Position numbers and translations under genes: made by a program. Positions 53,213 through 61,478 of a stretch of DNA of 64,000 nucleotides are shown piece by piece; the first letter of the stretch is position 1; every line of letters starts with the position of its first letter. Below the pieces are notes generated by a model. The model did not search any database. It saw nothing but the letters and a program-made list of their open reading frames with translations, and had not been told where the DNA came from. This stretch comes from JADLHS01 sp964594985. GTDB taxonomy: Bacteria; Verrucomicrobiota; Verrucomicrobiia; Limisphaerales; JADLHS01. The stretch is from the NCBI GenBank assembly GCA_964594985.1, contig CAZQNQ010000001.1:327995-391994 (forward strand), given 5' to 3'.

Positions 53213-56200
53213 ACCCAGCCCATAGATTTTTTGCGGCGCCGCTATCATGCGTCGCATTCGTCCTGTTCGTCTCAGCCTCATTTTGTCAGCAGGTCCCGAT
53301 GGATTTCTCCGCCGCCGGTTACGCCGCAAATGAGCGCGCCATTCCCAACACGCCTATTCGTATCGCCGTTTCGCCCAAGCCCGGCGACTCCACCGCCCGC
53401 ATCCAAGCCGCGCTTGATTCCGTTGCCGGCCTGCCACTGGATACGAACGGCTTGCGCGGCGCCGTGCTGTTGCTCAAAGGCCGTCACGAAGTTTTTGGCA
53501 GCCTGATCATCACCAACTCCGGCGTCGTTCTGCGCGGCCAAGGCGTCAACGAAACCACGCTTGTTGCCGCTGGCCTTGATCGCCGCACGTTGATCCGCGT
53601 GTTTGGCAAAGCTGAAGCCGTCACCGGCGTTCGCGTCGCCATCTCGGCAGATGTTCCCGTTGGCGCAACAACCCTTCGCGTCCAGGACGCCAACGCGTTC
53701 AAACCCGGCAGCCAGGTGCGCGTCACCCGGCCCAGCACGAAAGAATGGATCGCGAAGCTCGGTGCGATGGAGTTTGGCGGCGGCGAAGGCGGCGGTTGGA
53801 AACCCGGCACCCGTGACATCACCTGGGGTCGAATCGTGAAAGCCGTAAATGGCGACGTCATCACCCTTGATGCCCCCATCACCACTGTGATTGAAACGAC
53901 TTTTGGCGCTTACATCAGTCCCATAAGCCTTATTAGTCCCATCACCCAAATCGGCATCGAAAACCTCACGCTCGAATCCACCTTCGACGCCACCAATCCC
54001 AAAGACGAAAACCATTCCTGGTGCGCCATCACAATGGAGAACACCGCCGACGCGTGGGTGCGCCAAGTTACCTTCAAACACTTTGCCGGTTCCGCCGTGG
54101 CGCTCTACGAAACCTGCCAGCGCATCACCGTGCAGGATTGCGTCTCGCTCGCGCCCGTCTCCGAGATCGGCGGTTATCGTCGCCACACATTTTTTACGAT
54201 GGGGCAGCAGACCTTGTTTCTCCGCTGCTATGCCGAACACGGGCGACACGATTTCTCCGTCGGTCACTGCGCCGCCGGACCGAATGCCTTCGTGCAGTGC
54301 GAGGCCCGGGAAGCCCTCGACGACAGCGGCCCGATCGAAAGCTGGGCCTCCGGCGTGCTCTACGACAACGTGAACCTTGACGGCAACGCCCTCACGCTGG
54401 GCTATCGTCCCGGCAACAACGCCGGCATCGGCTGGGCGGCGGCGAACTCGGTGCTGTGGAATTGCAGCGCGGCCGTCATCCGCTGCTGGAATCCGCCCGG
54501 CGCGACGAACTGGAGTTTTGGTTCGTGGGCCAGCTTTGAAGGCGACGGCGTGTGGAAAAGTTCCAACGACTTCATGAAACCCGACAGCCTCTTCGCCGCA
54601 CAATTGAAAGAGCGCCTCGGTGCAGAAGCTGCCGCAAGATTGCAACTCATGCCCCGCCCGCGCGAAGAATCCAGCAACCCGCCCCTCGACAAAGCCCAGG
54701 AACTCGCTGCCGCTGCGCACCAGCCTCCGCCTCAGTTAAAGGATTACATCCTCACCGCCAGCCAACGCGATCCCATTCCCAGCGAGCCCGGAAACGCCAA
54801 GCGCGCCGATGAAATTGGAGCGCCGATCTCCAGATCGGCTCGACGCCAAATAACATCGAAACGAGCCGATCTGGAGATCGGCGCTCCGCTCCTGATCACC
54901 AACGGCTGGCTCACGATGAGCGGCAAACTCGCCATCGGTAGCACGGCCAACGTCACTTGGTGGCGCGGCAGCATCCGTCCGAACGAAGCCCCCAATTTTG
55001 GCCTCGGCCTCACGCGCTTTGTTCCCGGGCGCAGCGGTGCGGGCTTTACCGACGATCTCAACGAAGTCGCCGACAAGCTCATCCCCAGAGGCGCTGTGGC
55101 ACTCGATCACAACTACGGCCTCTGGTATGACCGTCGGCGCGACGACCACGAGCGCACCCGCCGCATCAACGGCGATGTGTTGCCACCGTTCTTTGAGCAA
55201 CCCTTCGCCCGCAGCGGCATCGGCACCGCGTGGGAAGGCTTGAGCAAATACGATCTCACCAAGTTCAATCCGTGGTATTGGTCGCGCCTGCGCGAGTTCG
55301 CTGACCTTTGCGATCAGCGCGGCCTGGTGTTGTTTCATCAGAATTATTTCCAACACAACATCCTCGAAGCCGGCGCACATTGGGCGGATTCACCCTGGCG
55401 CTCGGCGAACAACATCAACCACACCGGCTTCCCCGAGCCGCCGCCCTACGCGGGCGACAAGCGCATCTTCCAGGCGGAACTTTTCTACGACGTGACGCAT
55501 CCCGTCCGGCGCAAATTACACGAAGGCTACATCCGGCAATGCCTCGACAATTTCACGAACAACGCCAACGTCATCCAGTTCACCAGCGCCGAATTCACCG
55601 GGCCGCTGCACTTCACCCAATTCTGGCTGGATACGATTGCCGCGTGGGAACGCGAAAATCCCCTCACCCCGGCCCTCTCCCCATCCGATGGGGAGAGGGC
55701 CGGGGTGAGGGGCCGCCCCCCCATCATCGCGCTCTCCGCAACGAAGGACGTGCAGGACGCCATCCTTGTTGACGCCAAACGCAGCGCGGTCGTGGACGTG
55801 ATTGATTTCCGCTACTGGTGGCGCACGGACAAAGGTGAATTCGCCCCGCCCGGCGGCAAGAATCTCGCCCCGCGCCAATTCGAGCGGCAATGGCGCGGCG
55901 GTCGCCCGAATGAAGCCAACCTCGCCAGCATGGCCTCCGAATATCGGACCATCCATTCGCAGAAAGCAGTCATCTGTGACTTCGACACCGCCGGCTGGGC
56001 GTGGGTTTGTGCCGGTGGTTCAATGCCGCGCCTACCACACACAACTGACACCAAACTTCTCTCCGCCATTCCGCGCATGAAGCCCGTCCCGGAACTGTCC
56101 GGCGACGGACGGTGGCTTCTCTTTGAAGCCGGAAAGCAGGTGATGATCTATCGCAGCCGCAGCGATGCAGAGGTCAAATTGACGGAAGAGATTGCCGCGT

Positions 56201-56316
56201 TCCGCGTAAACATTGTCAATCCGCGCACCGGCACAGTGTCACCCGGCGAAACTGTGAAAGTCGGAGGCCAAGTCAAACTGCCGGACGCAAACATCATTTG
56301 GCTCACGAAGGACTGA
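53209..56316 (+). CDS. Secreted beta-helix protein with DUF6298-like domain
   Basis: Protein of 1035 aa, probably polysaccharide-degrading, with a signal peptide at about residues 1-26. Residues about 40-430 look like a right-handed beta-helix of the pectate-lyase superfamily (ARIQAALDSV, ITNSGVVLRGQG, ENTADAWVRQVTFKHFAG). From about 560 the sequence changes to a DUF6298-like region with YDLTKFNPWYWSRLREFAD and HQNYFQHNILEAGAHW. Two palindromes interrupt it in frame: 54817-54887 (residues about 537-560, at the boundary of the two domains) and 55660-55712 (about 818-835). It overlaps the preceding stop by four bases. Confidence 0.82.
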   Translation: MNPAHRFFAAPLSCVAFVLFVSASFCQQVPMDFSAAGYAANERAIPNTPIRIAVSPKPGDSTARIQAALDSVAGLPLDTNGLRGAVLLLKGRHEVFGSLIITNSGVVLRGQGVNETTLVAAGLDRRTLIRVFGKAEAVTGVRVAISADVPVGATTLRVQDANAFKPGSQVRVTRPSTKEWIAKLGAMEFGGGEGGGWKPGTRDITWGRIVKAVNGDVITLDAPITTVIETTFGAYISPISLISPITQIGIENLTLESTFDATNPKDENHSWCAITMENTADAWVRQVTFKHFAGSAVALYETCQRITVQDCVSLAPVSEIGGYRRHTFFTMGQQTLFLRCYAEHGRHDFSVGHCAAGPNAFVQCEAREALDDSGPIESWASGVLYDNVNLDGNALTLGYRPGNNAGIGWAAANSVLWNCSAAVIRCWNPPGATNWSFGSWASFEGDGVWKSSNDFMKPDSLFAAQLKERLGAEAAARLQLMPRPREESSNPPLDKAQELAAAAHQPPPQLKDYILTASQRDPIPSEPGNAKRADEIGAPISRSARRQITSKRADLEIGAPLLITNGWLTMSGKLAIGSTANVTWWRGSIRPNEAPNFGLGLTRFVPGRSGAGFTDDLNEVADKLIPRGAVALDHNYGLWYDRRRDDHERTRRINGDVLPPFFEQPFARSGIGTAWEGLSKYDLTKFNPWYWSRLREFADLCDQRGLVLFHQNYFQHNILEAGAHWADSPWRSANNINHTGFPEPPPYAGDKRIFQAELFYDVTHPVRRKLHEGYIRQCLDNFTNNANVIQFTSAEFTGPLHFTQFWLDTIAAWERENPLTPALSPSDGERAGVRGRPPIIALSATKDVQDAILVDAKRSAVVDVIDFRYWWRTDKGEFAPPGGKNLAPRQFERQWRGGRPNEANLASMASEYRTIHSQKAVICDFDTAGWAWVCAGGSMPRLPHTTDTKLLSAIPRMKPVPELSGDGRWLLFEAGKQVMIYRSRSDAEVKLTEEIAAFRVNIVNPRTGTVSPGETVKVGGQVKLPDANIIWLTKD
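54817..54887. repeat. Perfect 26-bp inverted repeat at a domain boundary of the DUF6298 gene
   Basis: The arms 54817-54842 and 54862-54887 are exact reverse complements (GGAGCGCCGATCTCCAGATC...), each with the internal palindrome CGATCTCCAGATCG, around a 19-base loop. Read in frame. Confidence 0.95.
55660..55712. repeat. Perfect 23-bp inverted repeat inside the DUF6298 gene
   Basis: The arms 55660-55682 and 55690-55712 are exact (CCCCTCACCCCGGCCCTCTC...), with a 7-base loop. It is translated as LTPALSP...GERAGVRG. Confidence 0.95.
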
Positions 56317-56320
56317 CAAC

Positions 56321-57664
56321 ATGAATCCGATCACCAGACGTAAGCTTGCCTCTCTGATGTTGATCGGTTGGGGGGCAATCTGCGTTTGGCCTGAAACCGT
56401 GTCAGCAGCGCCGACTGACGAGCGCCCGCGCGTCATTGTTTCCACCGACATCGGCGGCACAGACCCGGATGATTTTCAGTCCATGGTGCATTTGCTGGTT
56501 TATGCCGACAGCCTCGACCTGGAAGGACTTGTCTCGTCGCCTTACGGCCCCGGCAGGAAAGAACATATTCTGGAGGTTGTTGACCGTTATGCCAAAGACT
56601 TCGCGAACTTGAAGACGCATTCCGACCGCTATCCCAGTCCCGATGCATTGCGCGCGATTACGAAGCAGGGCGAAACTGAGGTGGCATCTTATGCGGGAGT
56701 GCGCCGGTCCACCGAAGGATCGGAATGGATTGTCCAGTGCGCCCGCCGCACCGATTCGCGTCCGCTGCACGTACTGGTTTGGGGTGGAATCGAAGACCTC
56801 GCGCAGGCGCTGCACGATGCGCCGGACATTCTGCCCAAGTTGCGAGTGTATTACATCGGCGGCCCGAACAAGAAATGGACTCCCGATGCCTACCAATACA
56901 TCGCGACGCATCATCCGACACTTTGGATGATTGAAGCCAACTCCACGTATCGTGGCTGGTTTGCTGGCGGTAACCAGAGCGGCGAATGGGGCAACAAGGA
57001 ATTCGTCACGCGGCATGTGGCGGGCCGCGGAGCACTCGGGGAATATTTTAACACTCACTTGGGCGGCACGATGAAGATGGGTGATACGCCGTCCGTTGCC
57101 TGGTTGCTCAAAGGATCACCCGAAGATCCGTCCAAGCCCGGGTGGGGCGGACAGTTTGTCCGCGCGTGGGAACGTCCCCATGTGCGCTTCGACCGAATCA
57201 GCATCGCCAAAGATCGCCTGGAAGTCTTCGGCATTCTGGAACTGGCGTTGCCTCTGGGGGCTGACGCCCCGGAAAAACCGGAAGCGCGGTTGATGGTGGA
57301 AAACCAGTCGCTCATCGGTGACTTGGCCGAGGACAAGTCGGTGCGTTTTCGTTTTTGTCCGAAAGACGCAAAGACTTACACCTTCACGTTCCGCAGCAAC
57401 GTGCCTTCACTCGATGGCAAGACTGGCGGCATCACCGCAGTACTGCCATCGCCTGATCTGGCGAAGCATCCGTCGGCGAAGTTTCCGAATTGGTGGACGG
57501 ACAATCTGTCTCCCGACTTCGCCGACGGCCAGCACGCCGGGGTCAAAACCGTCAGCCGGTGGCGCGAAGATTTTCTCCGTGATTTCGCCGCGCGCATGGA
57601 GCGTTGCAAGTCCCCGGCTTCGGGCCAGACGCAAACGAACACGACGAAAGCCGTTGTTCACTGA
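56321..57664 (+). CDS. Exported DUF1593 protein (nucleoside hydrolase-like), copy 1
   Basis: Protein of 447 aa with a signal peptide (about residues 1-28). The DUF1593 motif RVIVSTDIGGTDPDDFQSMV, near residue 37, resembles the calcium-binding Asp cluster of nucleoside hydrolases. VWGGIEDLAQAL and YYIGGPNKKWTPDA follow. The real substrate is unknown; in polysaccharide clusters it is suggested to act on glycosides. It follows the DUF6298 gene by 4 bases and is paralogous to the next gene. Confidence 0.8.
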   Translation: MNPITRRKLASLMLIGWGAICVWPETVSAAPTDERPRVIVSTDIGGTDPDDFQSMVHLLVYADSLDLEGLVSSPYGPGRKEHILEVVDRYAKDFANLKTHSDRYPSPDALRAITKQGETEVASYAGVRRSTEGSEWIVQCARRTDSRPLHVLVWGGIEDLAQALHDAPDILPKLRVYYIGGPNKKWTPDAYQYIATHHPTLWMIEANSTYRGWFAGGNQSGEWGNKEFVTRHVAGRGALGEYFNTHLGGTMKMGDTPSVAWLLKGSPEDPSKPGWGGQFVRAWERPHVRFDRISIAKDRLEVFGILELALPLGADAPEKPEARLMVENQSLIGDLAEDKSVRFRFCPKDAKTYTFTFRSNVPSLDGKTGGITAVLPSPDLAKHPSAKFPNWWTDNLSPDFADGQHAGVKTVSRWREDFLRDFAARMERCKSPASGQTQTNTTKAVVH

Positions 57665-57673
57665 GATGCAATC

Positions 57674-59110
57674 ATGAAAATATTCTCAGCAATTATCGCT
57701 CTTCTCACCATCGGCTTCGGATTCGTGGTGAGTGGTTCTGCTGCTGATGCGAAACCTCGTGTCATCGTCTTGACCGACATCGAGAACGAACCCGACGACG
57801 CGATGTCGTTGGTGCGGTTTCTCACCTACTGCAACCATTGGGACGTGGAGGGCTTGGTGGCTACGACCTCGATTCATCAGCAGAACAAGACCGCCGCCTG
57901 GCGCATCCGCGAGATTGTTGCAGCCTATGGCAAGGTCCGCGACAACCTGCTCGTTCACGAACCTGGCTTTCCCACCACAAATCATCTGTTCTCCGTTCTC
58001 AAGGAAGGTCCGGCGCTCTATGGCATGAAGGCCGTCGGTGAAGGCCATGATTCCTCCGGTTCGGAACTGATCATCAGCGCCGTGGACAAGGATGATCCGC
58101 GTCCCGTCTGGGTGACGGTCTGGGGCGGTCCGAACGTGCTCGCGCAAGCACTGTGGAAAATCCGCGCCACGCGCACCTCCGAGCAGTTGGAGAAATTTGT
58201 TTCCAAACTTCGCGTTTACGCGATTTCCGACCAGGATGACAGCGGCCCGTGGCTGCGGCAGAACTTCACCAACCTCTTCTACATCACCAGTCCCGGTTTC
58301 AATGCCGGCGGCGCGTATCATCACGCCACGTGGAGCGGCATCAGCGGCGACAATTTCCATGCGCGCTGCGACGGAGCGGATTTTTCATTGGTGAGCAATG
58401 AGTGGCTCGATCAAAACATCCGCCGCAAAGGACCGTTGGGCGCCGTGTATCCGCACTGGGAGTTTTTGATGGAAGGCGACACGCCATCCTTCCTAAACTT
58501 GATCAACAACGGTCTGAGCGATCCAGAACATCCGAATTGGGGCGGCTGGGGCGGGCGCTACGAATTCTACACCCCGCGATTTCTGAAATGGCATCTGCAA
58601 CCTGAAACGCGACCCTTTTGGACTGATGCGGATGACGAAGTGCTGGGCGTTGACGGACGCTGGCACGATGACAACCACGCCACCATCTGGCGTTGGCGCC
58701 CGGCGTATCAGAACGATTTCGCCGCGCGTATGATCTGGACGGTGACGACCAACTACGCCGCCGCCAACCATCCGCCGCTGCCCAAACTCGGTCATCCATC
58801 GCGACTCACCGCCAAACCCGGCGAGCGGGTGAATCTCAGCACTGCGGGCACGACGGACCCGGATGGCGACGCGTTATCGTATGAATGGTTCTATTACAAC
58901 GAAGCCGGCACGTTTCCGCTCTCCAACGCGCGCAGCGGTCAGCCTCTTTCGATTCAGAATTTCGACCAGCCACAAGCGAGGTTCATCGTGCCGACAAACC
59001 GGGTCATGTCACCCGGCACCGGCGCGATGCACATCATTCTAGCCGTGACCGACCACGGCACGCCTCGACTCACGCGTTACCAGCGCGTTATCGTGGATGT
59101 AAAACGCTAG
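57674..59110 (+). CDS. Exported DUF1593 protein (nucleoside hydrolase-like), copy 2
   Basis: Protein of 478 aa with a signal peptide (about residues 1-26). PRVIVLTDIENEPDDAMSLV is the Asp-cluster motif and VWGGPNVLAQALWKI its companion, as in copy 1. A C-terminal beta-sandwich (about residues 380-478, with GERVNLSTAGTTDPDGDALS and GTGAMHIILAVTDHG) resembles the Sde182-type C-terminal domain. The reading frame is still open beyond the stop (see the next entry). Confidence 0.85.
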   Translation: MKIFSAIIALLTIGFGFVVSGSAADAKPRVIVLTDIENEPDDAMSLVRFLTYCNHWDVEGLVATTSIHQQNKTAAWRIREIVAAYGKVRDNLLVHEPGFPTTNHLFSVLKEGPALYGMKAVGEGHDSSGSELIISAVDKDDPRPVWVTVWGGPNVLAQALWKIRATRTSEQLEKFVSKLRVYAISDQDDSGPWLRQNFTNLFYITSPGFNAGGAYHHATWSGISGDNFHARCDGADFSLVSNEWLDQNIRRKGPLGAVYPHWEFLMEGDTPSFLNLINNGLSDPEHPNWGGWGGRYEFYTPRFLKWHLQPETRPFWTDADDEVLGVDGRWHDDNHATIWRWRPAYQNDFAARMIWTVTTNYAAANHPPLPKLGHPSRLTAKPGERVNLSTAGTTDPDGDALSYEWFYYNEAGTFPLSNARSGQPLSIQNFDQPQARFIVPTNRVMSPGTGAMHIILAVTDHGTPRLTRYQRVIVDVKR

Positions 59111-59221
59111 CCATATCACTCGAAGAAGGATAACTATTTCCACGCGGACAAAGCTGGTCGCTCCATCCAGTTGCCCGGCAAACCTTACATGGCAATCCGG
59201 ATCAATCGGGTCAAAGACTGA
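59111..59221 (+). pseudogene. In-frame coding remnant after the DUF1593 gene
   Basis: Directly after the TAG at 59108-59110, the same frame continues for 36 codons to TGA at 59219-59221 (PYHSKKDNYFHADK, then LPGKPYMAIRINRVKD). The composition looks protein-like, with Lys/Arg and Tyr/Phe. It may be the C-terminal remnant of a deleted gene, or a readthrough tail. No initiation site is seen, so I treat it as broken. Confidence 0.4.
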
Positions 59222-59254
59222 TCCCCGTCGCCCCTGCTCACCCTTAAAAACAAT

Positions 59255-59280
59255 CAGGGCCGCACTTTCGTGCGGCCCTG
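59255..59280. terminator. Bidirectional terminator between the pectin operon and the phosphofructokinase gene
   Basis: An 11-bp perfect stem (CAGGGCCGCAC, 59255-59265, with GTGCGGCCCTG, 59270-59280) has a TTTC loop. T-runs lie on both sides: TCGTTT downstream on plus, and TGTTTTT downstream on minus. Confidence 0.88.
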
Positions 59281-59332
59281 TCGTTTGAATTTTATCGCCG
59301 CCACCCGAGTGGCTGCGGCAGTCACGCTGGAA

Positions 59333-60613
59333 TCAAGCGCGCGGCGCGAGTTTCTTTTCCACGGCGACCTTGTCCAAGCTGATGTACTTGGGCAAACCAC
59401 CTTCGGTCGGAACTTTCACTTCGCCTTCGATCAACGGACGCGCGTATTCCACGAACTTTTCGTTCGGCAGGAAACCGTCCTCGCTGATCCAGTCCTTCGG
59501 GATGAAATGCTCGACGTTGGCGATGTCGGCCAGCGGTTGCAGATCGGTGCTCCAGGTGACCACGCCGTTCGCCGCAGTGGTGCGAACGATCTTCACCATG
59601 TAACCACTCTTGCCATCCACGGCGGCACGCACCGCGGCCTCGCCAGCCGCGAAGGCGTTCTTCGCATCCGTCGCGCTCGCGAAATGCGCCGCGGCGCGCT
59701 GCGAGTACCCCAGCAACACCGTGCGGGTCTTGAGATTCATCTTGCCCTGGATGCGTTCTTTGAGTTCCTCAGCCGCGCCCGCGAGCACCGGATGACCGAA
59801 AGAGTCCAGCCGGGTCTTGTCCGCGCCGACTTCATTGCCGTCCTTGTCCTTGATGCCTTCGCCGACGACGACGATGCAATACTTATAGGCCGCGACGGTT
59901 TCTTTGACCTTGGCGAGAAATGCTTCTTCGTCAAACGGCAATTCCGGCAGGAGGATGATGTGCGGCGGGTTGGCCGGATTCCCACGCTTGGCGAGCACCG
60001 TGCCCGCCGCGATCCAGCCGGCGGAACGCCCCATCACTTCGATGATGCAGCACGAACCGTCATCCGTCGCCATCGCGCCGACGTCAAAGCCCACTTCCAT
60101 CACCGTGGTGGAATTGTATTTGATGACCGAGCCGTAGCCGGGGCAGTTGTCGGTGTGCGGCAGATCGTTATCAATCGTCTTCGGCACGCCGATGACGCGC
60201 AGGTCGTAACCGCGCTTCACCGCCTCTTCGTGAATCTTGTGCGAGGTGTCCTGGGAATCATTGCCGCCCGCGTAAAAGAAATAGCGGATGTTGTGCGCGG
60301 CGAAGACCTCGAACAACCGGTCCATGTCCTGCGCGGCCTTTTCCGGCTTCTTCTTAAAATCAATTTTGTAGCGGCACGTGCCGAGCGCGGCGGCGGGCGT
60401 GTATTTCAAGCCTTCGATGCTGCTGCGCTTCTCGTCGTTGATGTCAATCAACTCCTCATTGAGGATGCCGAGGATGCCATTGAGGCCACCGTAGATTTCT
60501 TCGATGCCTTCGTGTTTACCCGCTTCAGTGATGACGCCGGCCACGCTCGCGTTAATGACGGCGGTCGGGCCACCCGATTGAGCGACCAAGAGATTTCCAG
60601 TTAGTTCTGCCAT
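59333..60613 (-). CDS. Phosphofructokinase, pyrophosphate-dependent type
   Basis: Phosphorylates fructose-6-phosphate in glycolysis, 426 aa. The N-terminus, LVAQSGGPTAVINAS, starts the fold. The motif GGNDSQDT has Asp at the position that is Gly in ATP enzymes, and PKTIDND has Lys where ATP enzymes have Gly; both point to pyrophosphate as donor (EC 2.7.1.90). MGRSAGWIAAG follows. The length fits the short homomeric type. Family assignment by these two residues is established knowledge; activity is inferred. Confidence 0.88.
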   Translation of the reverse strand: MAELTGNLLVAQSGGPTAVINASVAGVITEAGKHEGIEEIYGGLNGILGILNEELIDINDEKRSSIEGLKYTPAAALGTCRYKIDFKKKPEKAAQDMDRLFEVFAAHNIRYFFYAGGNDSQDTSHKIHEEAVKRGYDLRVIGVPKTIDNDLPHTDNCPGYGSVIKYNSTTVMEVGFDVGAMATDDGSCCIIEVMGRSAGWIAAGTVLAKRGNPANPPHIILLPELPFDEEAFLAKVKETVAAYKYCIVVVGEGIKDKDGNEVGADKTRLDSFGHPVLAGAAEELKERIQGKMNLKTRTVLLGYSQRAAAHFASATDAKNAFAAGEAAVRAAVDGKSGYMVKIVRTTAANGVVTWSTDLQPLADIANVEHFIPKDWISEDGFLPNEKFVEYARPLIEGEVKVPTEGGLPKYISLDKVAVEKKLAPRA

Positions 60614-61085
60614 AAAATGTCCGTCACCTTGCCAACCAACGCGGTAATAGTCAAAGCGGAATTCTCGGCAGTTTGGAAAGGCACGGTAATTCTGACCTCT
60701 GATTCAACGAATTAAGTTCGCGTCGCCACCGGCATCGGCCTGAATCCGCCTGTGCTGTCCAAAAATACCGCCGGTGTTTTCTTTTGCGCGATGGAGCGGC
60801 TGCCGGATGAACCCGGCACATTCCAATTAACTTACGACGCAGAGTTTTTCAGGGGCGGCGTTCCTGTTTTCGCACCCGGCGGTCCAATAAAACGACGCGC
60901 GCGAGATATTTGCGGTGGCAGAAGACCAAAAGCACGACACGACGTTCCAATTTTACATCCCGACAACTTCATTTTCCGCCTCGCTCTTCCAATAAAACTC
61001 CACGGCATTCCAATCTCAGGATATAGCCCCAAGCCAAAACACTTGGAAGCAAGCCATCTGGACGAGACGCCCGAAGCCACAGACC
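60614..61085. other. Intergenic region without supported genes
   Basis: No convincing gene is seen in these 472 bases. An open frame of 121 codons at 60752-61117 has no recognisable motif and an odd composition. The motif TTCCAAT or GTCCAAT occurs five times between 60820 and 61015 at irregular spacing; I cannot say if it matters. Confidence 0.5.
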
Positions 61086-61349
61086 TCAAATCCCTGCCAC
61101 CAGATCAGCCAATTTGACCTTTAATGCCTTAGCCACGCGCACCAAGGCGTGAACGCTGATGACCTGCTCGCCGCGCTCGACCTGCCCGAAATAAACCGGG
61201 TGCAAGTCGGACTTCTCTGCGAGCTTTTCCTGACTCCAATCAACGCGCTTGCGATGGTGGCGGATATTCTCGCCAATGATTCGCTGATAGGGCAGCCGTT
61301 TTCGCTTTGGCACCCCTACAGCCAACAAGAAGGCAAAAATGTACGACAC
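61086..61349 (-). CDS. Small XRE-family DNA-binding regulator
   Basis: Protein of about 75-87 aa consisting of one helix-turn-helix: ENIRHHRKRVDWSQEKLAEK, SDLHPVYFGQVERGEQVIS and a C-terminal LVRVAKALKVKLADLV. The GTG at 61313 would put the domain at the usual distance from the N-terminus; ATG 61349 is also in frame and gives a hydrophobic MSYIFAFLLAVG leader. It is transcribed away from the RHS gene and may regulate it. Confidence 0.75.
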   Translation of the reverse strand: MSYIFAFLLAVGVPKRKRLPYQRIIGENIRHHRKRVDWSQEKLAEKSDLHPVYFGQVERGEQVISVHALVRVAKALKVKLADLVAGI

Positions 61350-61478
61350 ATTGCACAGCCTTCTTTTTTTATTTTACAGCTTGCCATTCGCCAGAAGGTG
61401 GCGCAGAAATAGACCACGACTTCGGCAGGGGGTTTCTTCTGGCATCTGCCGCCGTCTTGACTGGTTTCTGACATCACC

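Noticed and set aside
60752..61117. A 121-codon frame between phosphofructokinase and the XRE gene
   Set aside because: No motif, no clear ribosome binding site, and its end overlaps the XRE gene on the other strand.
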